Shown here: in pieces, positions 34,720 through 42,944 of the stretch
Layout: every line of letters starts with the position of its first letter
How positions within the stretch are numbered: position 1 is the stretch's first letter
Assembly (NCBI GenBank): GCA_902570265.1
Contig: CACFXF010000005.1
Span: 24,056-88,055, forward strand
Length of the DNA: 64,000 nucleotides
Source: an uncultured Alphaproteobacteria bacterium
GTDB taxonomy: Bacteria > Pseudomonadota > Alphaproteobacteria > Rhodobacterales > Rhodobacteraceae
Direction: 5' to 3'
Notes under the pieces: model-generated
The model's database searches: none
What the model was told of the DNA's origin: nothing
Seen by the model: only the letters and a program-made list of their open reading frames with translations
Program-made: the position numbers and the translations under genes

Positions 34720-35913
34720 ATGGCTAATATAAGTATAACTACAAATCCAACTGGACGCAGTCCAGATAATAAATTTTTCTTTGGAAAACAAACCAAAGCT
34801 TTAGATCTAACAAGACCAAAATATAATAAAATTGGTAAGGAAAAAGATTATAAAGAATTTTTAAAATTACTAAAAAGTCAAAACTATTTATCCCCTATGA
34901 ATTTCGAAACAGTAGGGACTAATTTTACATTACATACCAATGATGAACGTCATAAGCAATTTGTTTGGAATATGTTTAAAGTTACAGCTGAAGATCAAGT
35001 AGGAGATTGGACTATATATCACAATACTGAAATCAAAATGGATCCAAAGATATATATTCACCTGGATGAAAAAATATTGTTAATAGGTGGGACAACCTTT
35101 CTTGGTGAAATCAAAAAGGGCGTATTTGGTATTGTTAGTTTTGAGCTGCCAAAGTATAAAATACTTCCCATGCATTGTGGTGCATTTACATATGGCGGGA
35201 CTACTAACTTAATGTTTGGATTAAGTGGTACAGGTAAAACAACATTAAGTAGTGATCCAGATTATAAACTTATAAGTGATGACGAAGTAGCATGGACAAG
35301 CATGGGCATAAGAATGATAGAGACTGGTTGTTATGCAAAAAGTGAAGGGCTTACACCTGATACTCATAGAACAATTTTTGATGCAGTAGCAACTGCAAAA
35401 AAACGTAATACACTTGTAGAAGAAAATCCTGAGGCATTAAATGCAAGATTAAGTTATCCTATAACTTGTGTAGAAAATGCTTATCATAAACGTAGTAATT
35501 TTGATCACGCTGATAATATATTTTTTCTAACTATGGATGCAGAAGGTGTTTTTCCTGCTATTAGTAGAATAAATGGAAATACTGTCAAGCGTTTTTTTGA
35601 AACTGGTTATACAAGTCAAATGCCCGGTACAGAAGCTGGAACTGATGAAATCAGAAGAACATTTTCACCATGTTATGGGTCTCCATTTATGCCACGTAAA
35701 GTAAAAGAATATAGTGATATGTTGATGAAAAAAATAAAAAAACATAATTGTAATGTTTTTTTGGTTAATACAGGTATGGATAAAAATGGTAAAAGATTTG
35801 ATTTAGAATTTACTAGAAATACTATAAAACAGGCTATATTGACAGAATATCCTTTAGAGGATGATAGTGAGAAAGTTTTAAAAAAGCTTGAAAATTTAAT
35901 TGAACAAAAATAG
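34720..35913 (+). CDS. pckA: Compact ATP-type phosphoenolpyruvate carboxykinase
   Basis: At 397 residues this is much shorter than usual ATP-dependent PEPCK (about 530). Active-site elements are present in order: GRSPDNKFF (substrate Arg), GEIKKGVF (metal-binding Lys, about 132), PMHCGAF (His about 152), P-loop GLSGTGKTT (about 167), LISDDEVAW (metal Asp pair about 187) and NARLSYP (Arg about 243), then GTEAGTDEIRRTFSPCYGSPF. The missing length is about 50 residues before GRSP, about 28 in the N-terminal domain and the usual C-terminal tail. AAGGA lies 5 nt upstream of the ATG, so truncation is not a wrong start. It would make PEP from oxaloacetate. Divergent from hprK. Confidence 0.85.
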   Translation: MANISITTNPTGRSPDNKFFFGKQTKALDLTRPKYNKIGKEKDYKEFLKLLKSQNYLSPMNFETVGTNFTLHTNDERHKQFVWNMFKVTAEDQVGDWTIYHNTEIKMDPKIYIHLDEKILLIGGTTFLGEIKKGVFGIVSFELPKYKILPMHCGAFTYGGTTNLMFGLSGTGKTTLSSDPDYKLISDDEVAWTSMGIRMIETGCYAKSEGLTPDTHRTIFDAVATAKKRNTLVEENPEALNARLSYPITCVENAYHKRSNFDHADNIFFLTMDAEGVFPAISRINGNTVKRFFETGYTSQMPGTEAGTDEIRRTFSPCYGSPFMPRKVKEYSDMLMKKIKKHNCNVFLVNTGMDKNGKRFDLEFTRNTIKQAILTEYPLEDDSEKVLKKLENLIEQK

Positions 35914-35923
35914 AAATTTTTAC

Positions 35924-35951
35924 TTTGAAATATGAATTTAAATATTTCAAA
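35924..35951. terminator. Weak AT-only hairpin after pckA
   Basis: TTTGAAATA and TATTTCAAA form a 9 bp stem with a 10 nt loop, 11 nt after the pckA stop, with a T-run some 20 nt further on. The stem has one G-C pair per arm, so termination is only a possibility. Confidence 0.3.
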
Positions 35952-36090
35952 TATTGTGTAAGCTTTATTTTTTTTTCTAATTTCTTTGAATGTTTCTAAA
36001 TAATTTATCTAAACATCAATACTAAAAAATCCATTATTTATAAAAATAGAAACATTATGTGAAGTTTTTCAATGTTTGAGGGAATATTAA

Positions 36091-36786
36091 ATGTATGCAG
36101 TAGGAATTGATGGATGTAGTAATGGATGGTTGGCAAGCTATTCCAAACCTTTTGATTTTGAAAATTGTTTTTGTCTTTATTCAAAATCTCTTGATGAACT
36201 AATATCAAGACTTCCTGAAACAAACTTAATTATTGTTGATATACCAATAGGACTTGAAGAAAAAAAACATATACGAGAATGTGACAAAAAAGCTAGGGAA
36301 TTTATTGGTCCAAGACGCCACTCAATTTTTGCCCCACCATGCAAAAAAGCATCATTACAAAATGATTATGCATCTGCAAATAAATTAAATAAAGAAATAA
36401 CCAGTTATGGATTATCTAAACAAACGTGGATGATTAATGAAAAATTAAAAGAGACACAAAAACTAATTGAAAAAGGATATTTATTAAATGAAGGTCACCC
36501 CGAGTGTAGTTTTCGTGAGTTAAAAGGAGATTTTTTAAAATTTGGTAAAAGTGGGCTTTTAGGATTTTTTGAAAGACTTAATCTTGTAACTAAACTTGGA
36601 TTTGATCCAATTTCACTTAAGAATCAATTATCACATGATATAAAAGCAAAACCTGACGACTTATTAGACTCTCTCATATTATGCTGGAGTGCATCTAGAC
36701 ATATAGAAAAAAAAGGTATTTATTTAGGTCTAAATAAAAAATCTAAAAAGCTTAGTGATAAAAATAAAAGTTTGATTCTTGTCTAA
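36091..36786 (+). CDS. DUF429 family protein (predicted RNase H-like fold)
   Basis: A 231-residue protein matching DUF429: the N-terminal GIDGCSNGW, the acidic VDIPIGLEE, GPRRHSIFAPP and EGHPECSFRELKG. The conserved acidic residues resemble an RNase H-like nuclease centre, but no activity is established for the family. It is followed by mcd after 43 nt and may be cotranscribed, with no obvious functional link. Confidence 0.85.
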   Translation: MYAVGIDGCSNGWLASYSKPFDFENCFCLYSKSLDELISRLPETNLIIVDIPIGLEEKKHIRECDKKAREFIGPRRHSIFAPPCKKASLQNDYASANKLNKEITSYGLSKQTWMINEKLKETQKLIEKGYLLNEGHPECSFRELKGDFLKFGKSGLLGFFERLNLVTKLGFDPISLKNQLSHDIKAKPDDLLDSLILCWSASRHIEKKGIYLGLNKKSKKLSDKNKSLILV

Positions 36787-36829
36787 AATATTAATAGATA
36801 CTCAATTTCTAATAAAATAATTACCTATT

Positions 36830-38497
36830 ATGTTAAATAAAACAAACAATACAAAAAACTCTTTCGCTAATAAATATTCCCATATTATTAAAGGTTTGGA
36901 AAATATATTCGAAAAGATAAAAAAAGAATTAGTAACGAAAAAAGAATTAAGTCAGGAAAATTTTAAGGTATGGGAGGAAAAAAATCAGCATCTTGTCCAT
37001 GGTTTTGCCTGGATTGCTACTTATATAGAAGCCTTAAGGCAAATAAATAACTGGGGAATTGAGTTAACAAATAAAAATAAATTAAATGAATTTGAACAAT
37101 TAATCTTAGATATTTCTTTTATTGAATATATAAGGCAAATACTAAATGGTATACCAATGTCTCAAACTGAATTTATTAAAATTACTGATTTTGAGAGTAT
37201 AAATAAAAATGATGAATTAAAGGTTAGTGAAAATTTTAATTTTAGCAATATTAATGAACTAAAAGAACGTTTAGTAAAAATTGCAATTAATAAAGATAAC
37301 ATAATAACACTTGAAAATACTGGATTGGACACTGAATATCAGCAAATTAGAGAACAGTTCCAAAAATTTAACTCCTTAAATATCTACAATAATGCGAATA
37401 AATGGCACCTTGAAGACAAACTTATACCCCAAAAAATAATAGATGACTTAGCAACTCTAGGAGTATTTGGTTTAACAATTCCAGAGAAATATGGGGGACT
37501 TGGATTAAATAAACTTGCAATGTGTGTTGTTTCTGAAGAATTAGCAAGAGGCTATATTGGCGTTGGTAGTTTGGCAACTAGAACGGAAATAGCAAGTGAG
37601 TTAATTTTAAACGATGGAACAGAAACTCAAAAAGATTTTTGGTTACCAAAAATTTCTAAAGGTGAAACTATACCAGCTGCTTGTTTTACTGAACCAGATA
37701 GCGGATCGGATCTAGGGTCTATAACTACTAAAGCAAAAAAAGATGATGGCAAATTTTTAATTTCTGGTAATAAAACTTGGATAACTCATGCATCTAGATC
37801 AAATCTCCTTATTATTTTAGCTAGGACAAATCCTGACATTTTATTGAAACATAAGGGTTTGTCTATTTTTCTTGTCCCAAAAACTCAAGGTAAAGAGGAT
37901 GAGTTTTTTCCTAATAAAAGTATATCGGGAACAGAAATTAAAGTATTAGGCTATAGAGGAATGAAAGAATTTGAATTAAGTTTGGACAATCTAGAGGTGG
38001 AAAAGATTAGTCTTTTAGGAGAAAATGAAAATAGTGGGTTTTCACAACTAATGAAAACTTTTGAGAGTGCCAGAATCCAAACTGCAGCCAGGGCAGTAGG
38101 TGTTGCACAAAATGCTCTCGATTTAGCCATATCTTATGCTTCTAATAGAAAACAATTTAACAAATCTATTATTAATTTTGAAAGGGTTTACAATAAGATA
38201 GCAATGATGATTATTGAAATCGTTTTGGGCAGACAACTAACATACTTTGCTGCAAAAAATAAAGATCTTGGCTTTAGATGTGATTTAGAGGCTGGTATGG
38301 CTAAGCTTTTATGTGCAAGAATTGCTTGGTCATGTGCAGATAATTCCCTACAGATACACGGTGGTAATGGATATGCACTGGAATATGACATAAGCAGAAT
38401 TCTTTGTGATGCAAGAGTTCTCAATATTTTTGAGGGCTCAGCTGAAATTCAAGCTCAAATTATTTCTAATCGAATACTAGGAAGAGGACCTAATTAA
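36830..38497 (+). CDS. mcd: Methylsuccinyl-CoA dehydrogenase (ethylmalonyl-CoA pathway)
   Basis: A 555-residue acyl-CoA dehydrogenase with an N-terminal extension of about 165 residues. The extension contains HLVHGFAWIATYIEALRQIN and LDISFIEYIRQILNGIPMSQ, a pattern I recognise from alphaproteobacterial methylsuccinyl-CoA dehydrogenases. The catalytic part has GLTIPEKYGGLG, ACFTEPDSGSDLGS, RIQTAARAVGVAQNALDLA and the Glu-containing FEGSAEIQAQIISNR near the C-terminus. It oxidises methylsuccinyl-CoA to mesaconyl-CoA and passes electrons to ETF. No other pathway-specific gene (ccr, ecm, mch) is in the window, so the pathway is inferred. Confidence 0.8.
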   Translation: MLNKTNNTKNSFANKYSHIIKGLENIFEKIKKELVTKKELSQENFKVWEEKNQHLVHGFAWIATYIEALRQINNWGIELTNKNKLNEFEQLILDISFIEYIRQILNGIPMSQTEFIKITDFESINKNDELKVSENFNFSNINELKERLVKIAINKDNIITLENTGLDTEYQQIREQFQKFNSLNIYNNANKWHLEDKLIPQKIIDDLATLGVFGLTIPEKYGGLGLNKLAMCVVSEELARGYIGVGSLATRTEIASELILNDGTETQKDFWLPKISKGETIPAACFTEPDSGSDLGSITTKAKKDDGKFLISGNKTWITHASRSNLLIILARTNPDILLKHKGLSIFLVPKTQGKEDEFFPNKSISGTEIKVLGYRGMKEFELSLDNLEVEKISLLGENENSGFSQLMKTFESARIQTAARAVGVAQNALDLAISYASNRKQFNKSIINFERVYNKIAMMIIEIVLGRQLTYFAAKNKDLGFRCDLEAGMAKLLCARIAWSCADNSLQIHGGNGYALEYDISRILCDARVLNIFEGSAEIQAQIISNRILGRGPN

Positions 38498-38668
38498 TTT
38501 TTTAAACAGAAATTCTGCAAACAATTTTACAGAATCTTATCAATAAAGTTTTCTAAGATAAAACGAATTTCTCATTAAACTTGTGTTTATAAAAGAATTT
38601 TAAGTTTTAAGAATTATCATCATTTCTAGAGAAAAACGAATATCTAAATTAATATATTATTAAATATT

Positions 38669-39853
38669 TTGGAAATAATAGCATTTTTAAAGGTTGTAAA
38701 TGATAATAAAAAAAACTATGGAGCTTCACATGACCCATTTGTTGTTAGTTCAAAACGTATTGAATTGAGTCCATATCTTAATAAATACTATAATAAAAAT
38801 ATTGTTCTCGGTATTTCTGCAAAGAGATTTTATCCATTATCCACCGAAGTAGATCCAACTGCTTCATATTGGAATCTAAAAAAAAATGTGATGCTTTATG
38901 ACGTCCCTGAAAAACCACTAGAAATAAGTGGGCCTGACTCATTAATATTATTAGAAAATATATTCACTAGAAATATTTATGATCTTAAAATAAATAGAGC
39001 CAGATATGTAATTTCCTGTAATCATGACGGTGGAGTTATGATGGATGGAGTTCTGATTAGATTAACCACTAAAAAATTCTGGTATATTCATGCTGATGGT
39101 GATTTTGAAACATGGTTATTAGCTCATTCTAAGGGCTTAAGAGTAAAAATTAAGGATCCAAAATCTTGGGTAGTACAAATACAGGGTCCAAAAGCACTTA
39201 AAGTTTTGAAAGAATGTGTTCCAGAAATAAACATTAAAAATTTTAAATATTTTAACTGTCAGATACTAAATTTTAATGGCCAAAAGTTTTTAGTATCTAG
39301 AACAGGCTGGACTGGCGAACTTGGCTTTGAGGTTTACAGTAATGGTCCTAAAGATGATCATCTTGGTTTATGGGATTATATCATGAAAAAGGGGGAAGCT
39401 TATAAAATAAAAACAGCAGGATTAGATTCAATGGGAATTAGAAGAATAGAAGCTGGTATTTTAGATTATGGTACAGATATGGATCGATTTAATAATCCAT
39501 TTGAAGTTGGACTAGGTGCATATATTGATCTAACTAAGGATTATTTTATTGGTAAAGACAGTCTTCTTAAATCAAGTAAAAAAACAAAACTTTTCGGTAT
39601 AACATCAGAAAATTTTATTCCTTTTGGTGGTTCAGAAATATATTATAAAAATCAAATGGTTGGTAGAACAACTGTAGGAGCTTTTTCACCATATCTTAAT
39701 AAAGGTATTGGCTACGTATTGTTTAACCATAATAGCAATTGGGTAGAAAAGACCTTATCGATAAAAGGGAAAGAAAATAATTTTTATGATTGTAAAATTG
39801 TAAACTTACCTTTTTATGACGAATTAAAAAAATTACCAAGGGGAATAAATTAA
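38669..39853 (+). CDS. GcvT-like tetrahydrofolate-dependent aminomethyl/methyltransferase
   Basis: A 394-residue protein of the GcvT fold. GcvT-type segments include VMLYDVPEKPLEISGPDSLI, HDGGVMMDGVLIRLT, the folate-site region SRTGWTGELGFEVY, and GLDSMGIRRIEAGILDYGTD. It is a stand-alone protein with no other glycine cleavage genes nearby; relatives demethylate compounds such as dimethylglycine, sarcosine or DMSP, and the substrate cannot be chosen from sequence. The start is uncertain. The track uses TTG 38669 with no Shine-Dalgarno sequence. Downstream, AAAGG sits 6 nt before an ATG (38698) that is one frame off and would fit if the following A8 run were A9. Confidence 0.78.
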   Translation: MEIIAFLKVVNDNKKNYGASHDPFVVSSKRIELSPYLNKYYNKNIVLGISAKRFYPLSTEVDPTASYWNLKKNVMLYDVPEKPLEISGPDSLILLENIFTRNIYDLKINRARYVISCNHDGGVMMDGVLIRLTTKKFWYIHADGDFETWLLAHSKGLRVKIKDPKSWVVQIQGPKALKVLKECVPEINIKNFKYFNCQILNFNGQKFLVSRTGWTGELGFEVYSNGPKDDHLGLWDYIMKKGEAYKIKTAGLDSMGIRRIEAGILDYGTDMDRFNNPFEVGLGAYIDLTKDYFIGKDSLLKSSKKTKLFGITSENFIPFGGSEIYYKNQMVGRTTVGAFSPYLNKGIGYVLFNHNSNWVEKTLSIKGKENNFYDCKIVNLPFYDELKKLPRGIN

Positions 39854-39943
39854 AAAAACTTAAGAAGTGCATAATGAATTATAAGATATTTGGGTTCTAT
39901 GGAATATTAATTTTTAGAGCTTTAAAAAATAAGCATTAAGTGT

Positions 39944-39949
39944 TATAAT
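39944..39949 (+). promoter_or_regulatory. -10 box close to the BLUF gene start
   Basis: A perfect TATAAT ends 9 nt before the ATG of the BLUF gene. Transcription starting about 7 nt downstream would leave a leader of only a few bases, suggesting near-leaderless translation. The -35 region is poorly matched. Confidence 0.35.
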
Positions 39950-39958
39950 CTGGATTAA

Positions 39959-40363
39959 ATGATCAAGAATTTAATCTATGTTTCTAACCCCGTCGGGTTT
40001 AATGAAAAAAATATTAAAAATATTTTAGAAACCTCCAATATAAATAATAAAAAAAATAAAGTCACTGGATGTTTAATATATCGTCAGGACCTTTATTTAC
40101 AGTTCCTTGAAGGCCCCCAAAAAGAATTAGAATTTACTTACAATAAAATTTTAAGTGACAAAAGACACACAGATATACATAAGTTAAGCGATAACTCTAC
40201 CAAAAGAAGGTTATTTACTAATTGGGCAATGCGAGGTGATCCATTAATGACTTCAATGTGGACTAATAAAGATATTAAAGATGGTAAAGTAAAAAAGTTA
40301 AATTCAAATGAAGCTTTGAAATTATTTGAAAAATTTTCTAGAGAAATCGATCAATTTAATTAA
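39959..40363 (+). CDS. BLUF-domain blue-light photoreceptor, short form
   Basis: A 134-residue protein that is almost entirely a BLUF domain, which binds FAD and senses blue light. Photocycle residues are in register with AppA and YcgF: Tyr7 (LIYVS), Asn30 (INNKKNKVTG), Gln48 (YLQFLEGP), Trp89 and Met91 (NWAM). The Gln-Trp-Met spacing equals that of AppA. The last 40 residues would form capping helices; no enzymatic output domain is fused, so it must signal by protein contact. Neighbours (GcvT-like protein, secreted unknown) give no clear partner. Confidence 0.88.
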   Translation: MIKNLIYVSNPVGFNEKNIKNILETSNINNKKNKVTGCLIYRQDLYLQFLEGPQKELEFTYNKILSDKRHTDIHKLSDNSTKRRLFTNWAMRGDPLMTSMWTNKDIKDGKVKKLNSNEALKLFEKFSREIDQFN

Positions 40364-40449
40364 AAATTTTAATATAGTTTTCACGAGTAAAGGTATTAAA
40401 ATTATTCACATGTAATATAAGAAAGTTATGATTTTTTCGCTAAGTCAAT

Positions 40450-40995
40450 TTAAAGCTTTGGGCATGGTACAGCTTCATTTTTATTATCACAAAGAAAAAC
40501 TTGAGAGACCAACCTCGACCAATCTTGTATTTGGATATCAGTTGGCTCATATCTCCATGCTTTTTGTACAACGTAAAGTGCATCGTTTCCAGCAATCGCT
40601 TTGACCATTGTAAATTCTGGTTTTTGTGTATCTGGATTTCTTCCACAAATTGTCATGAAATAATTGAATAAATATCCATATTCAACACCATCAGTTATTG
40701 TCAAACCTCTTCCATCTTCACAAGTATCCACAATCATCTCAATGAAGTTATTTACAAAATTATCCAAATCTCCTATTGGATAATTAAATAATACTTGAAT
40801 AGTTACCATTTCCGACCAATCCTTTATATTCTGCCCATCAGGTATCCATTCTTGAATATAAATATCTTTATTATTGCTATTGTATCCTATCTGATATCCA
40901 TCTGGGGGACTAAAAAGGAGATTCTCTCCTTGAAGTTCTTCAGCATTAAGATGAACTGGAAATATTAAAAAAAGAAATAATAATTTGATTTTCAT
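40450..40995 (-). CDS. Secreted protein of unknown function
   Basis: A 181-residue protein with a clear signal peptide (MKIKLLFLFLIFPVHLNAEE, cleavage after LNA). The mature part is rich in aromatic residues, with segments such as FSPPDGYQIGYNS, YIQEWIPDGQ, DWSEMVTIQVLF and ALYVVQKAWRYEP. It contains four cysteines (DTCEDG, TICGRN, FLCDNK, VPCPKL) that could form two periplasmic disulfides. I do not recognise a named family with confidence. It stands alone, downstream of the broken permease gene on the same strand. Confidence 0.7.
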   Translation of the reverse strand: MKIKLLFLFLIFPVHLNAEELQGENLLFSPPDGYQIGYNSNNKDIYIQEWIPDGQNIKDWSEMVTIQVLFNYPIGDLDNFVNNFIEMIVDTCEDGRGLTITDGVEYGYLFNYFMTICGRNPDTQKPEFTMVKAIAGNDALYVVQKAWRYEPTDIQIQDWSRLVSQVFLCDNKNEAVPCPKL

Positions 40996-41043
40996 TATTC
41001 AATACTAAGTATTATAATTTCATTTGACAATTAATGTTATCAA

Positions 41044-41944
41044 TCAATTTATTTTACGTTTAATAAGGAGTAAATATATCGATCTCAGTAAAATCGATAT
41101 TAATATTATTTTTCCTCCTATTAGAGTATTAAAAGTTGTATATTCATTCAAAAATAACCACACCCAAAATGGGCTAAGAGCAATTTCTATGAAAAAAAAT
41201 AAAGTTACTTCTGCAGCGATCAGGTGCCTTGTGGCAAACACAAAACAGAAATTAACAAAACCTGACAGAACTGCTCCTAATATAAAACAAAGGAAAAAAT
41301 CATTACTAGATATTTGCAATGATCCCATTTTTTGAAATAAAGATAATGCCATAGCAATCACACCTGACATTAACAAACATGGCAACATATCAATATTCTT
41401 ATTCATCCTCAAAATTATGGTAAAGATTGAGAAACAAATAGCAGCAAAAAGAGCAAGTATGTTCCCCCACAGTGCCCCTATTAACAAAACACCATAGAAC
41501 ATTACTAATAACCCCCCAAATGCTAAAAACATTGTAAAAATAGTAATTTTAGCTAATTTTTCTTTAAGAATTAAAAAGGAAAAAAAAGCAGTTAGAAAGG
41601 GGATAAGACTTATAGTAAAAAACAGTATTTGCGACTGTTGTGGATGTCATTGATAAAATGAAACATATATTTGATGCACTTAATACAATTCCTCCAAGGA
41701 GCCCATAAATTCTAATTTCAATAATTTTTTTTAAAACGTCATTTCTATATTTAAAAATCAGATACAAAAAAATAGAAAAAGAAAAGGAAAAAGCTCGATA
41801 AAATATTATTGTCCAGTCATCTGCTAAATCTATATTCCTAAGGACTAATCCATTAAAGCTAATGGCTATAGAACCAACGCTCATTAATAATATAGATAAA
41901 AAGTGTTTATTTTTAAAAGAATAATAGCTTTGTTTCATAATCAA
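41044..41944 (-). pseudogene. EamA/DMT family permease interrupted by a frameshift
   Basis: Two consecutive frames (41564..41944 and 41044..41532) together encode one drug/metabolite transporter of about 300 residues and ten helices. The first ends at about TM4 (LSMTSTTVANTVF), then reads YYKSYPLSN and stops. Shifting by one base at the T6 run on the minus strand (41617-41622) gives a good continuation, TISLIPFLTAFFSFLILKEK, joining the second frame (MFLAFGGLLVMFYG...). A single T too many is the only lesion seen, so this is either a recent inactivation or an assembly error. Substrate unknown. Confidence 0.85.
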
Positions 41945-42192
41945 TTTATTATAAGTAAACAGTTTTATTTTACTAATTCATTATTAAACAATTTTATTGT
42001 ATAAATTATAGCACCAAAACTGAATCTCTTTTTAAAAAAAATTGATTTTTTTAAACCCTGTTCTGATTCGAAAAATCCATAATTCTGAAATAAGCTCCAA
42101 ATATTTATATTCAGAACTTTTTTTTATTCTTGATTTGTTTACCTATATTTAAGATGGTTTAATTATATGTTTTATAAAATTTAGAAAACAAA

Positions 42193-42942
42193 ATGAGTAT
42201 TTTGAAAAAAAAAACCGCTATTATTACTGGTGCCGCCCAAGGAATAGGAAAAGCTATTGCTATGAGATTTTCAAAGGAAGGAGCGGTTGTTGTCCTTTTA
42301 GATACAAACAAGAAAAAATTAGATTTAACTTTATCAGAAATTGGTAGTAATGCTTATGGTTTTCAGGTTGATATAACAAATGAAAAAGATGTGGGAAAGA
42401 TAATAAATAATGTTGAAAACAGTTATGGGGTTATAGACATTTTAGTAAATAACGCAGCTTCTACTAGTAAAAAAGAAAAAATAACCAAAATTTCATTAAA
42501 AGAGTGGGAAAAAGTCTTACGTGTTAACATTAACGGAACATTCATTGTTACTAAATCAGTTTTGCCTGGAATGATAAGTAATGGAAGTGGGATCATTATT
42601 AACATAGCATCCCAGCTAGGTTCAGTAGCCACAAGAAATAGTTCCCCTTATTGTACTTCAAAGGGAGCAATAATTCAATTTACTAAAGCACTAGCTTTGG
42701 ATCATGCGTTAGACGGAATTAGAGTTAATAGTTTGTCACCAGGAGCAGTTTTAACTCAAAGATTAATTGATATTTATGGATCAGAAGAAAAAGTTAATGA
42801 TCAACTCTTATCAAAGCATCCTATTGGAAGAATTGCAAATACAAGTGAAATTGCTGCAGCAGCAGTTTTCTTGGCATCTCCTGAATCTTCTTTTGTAACA
42901 GGATCAGATCTATTAGTTGATGGTGGGTATTTATGTCAGTAG
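42193..42942 (+). CDS. Short-chain dehydrogenase/reductase
   Basis: A 249-residue classical SDR with TGAAQGIGKAIAMRFS (cofactor loop), NNAAST, the catalytic Ser in NIASQLGSVA and Tyr/Lys in YCTSKGA, and the C-terminal GSDLLVDGGY. Asp at the end of the second strand (LLDTNKKK) suggests NAD(H). It converges with the seven-gene catabolic operon (2 bp between stops) and might act on its substrate or product; this is context only. Confidence 0.87.
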   Translation: MSILKKKTAIITGAAQGIGKAIAMRFSKEGAVVVLLDTNKKKLDLTLSEIGSNAYGFQVDITNEKDVGKIINNVENSYGVIDILVNNAASTSKKEKITKISLKEWEKVLRVNINGTFIVTKSVLPGMISNGSGIIINIASQLGSVATRNSSPYCTSKGAIIQFTKALALDHALDGIRVNSLSPGAVLTQRLIDIYGSEEKVNDQLLSKHPIGRIANTSEIAAAAVFLASPESSFVTGSDLLVDGGYLCQ

Positions 42943-42944
42943 AA

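Noticed and set aside
38498-38668. Glycine riboswitch upstream of the GcvT-like gene
   Set aside because: No paired glycine-aptamer motifs could be recognised in the spacer, and the gene is not part of a glycine cleavage operon.
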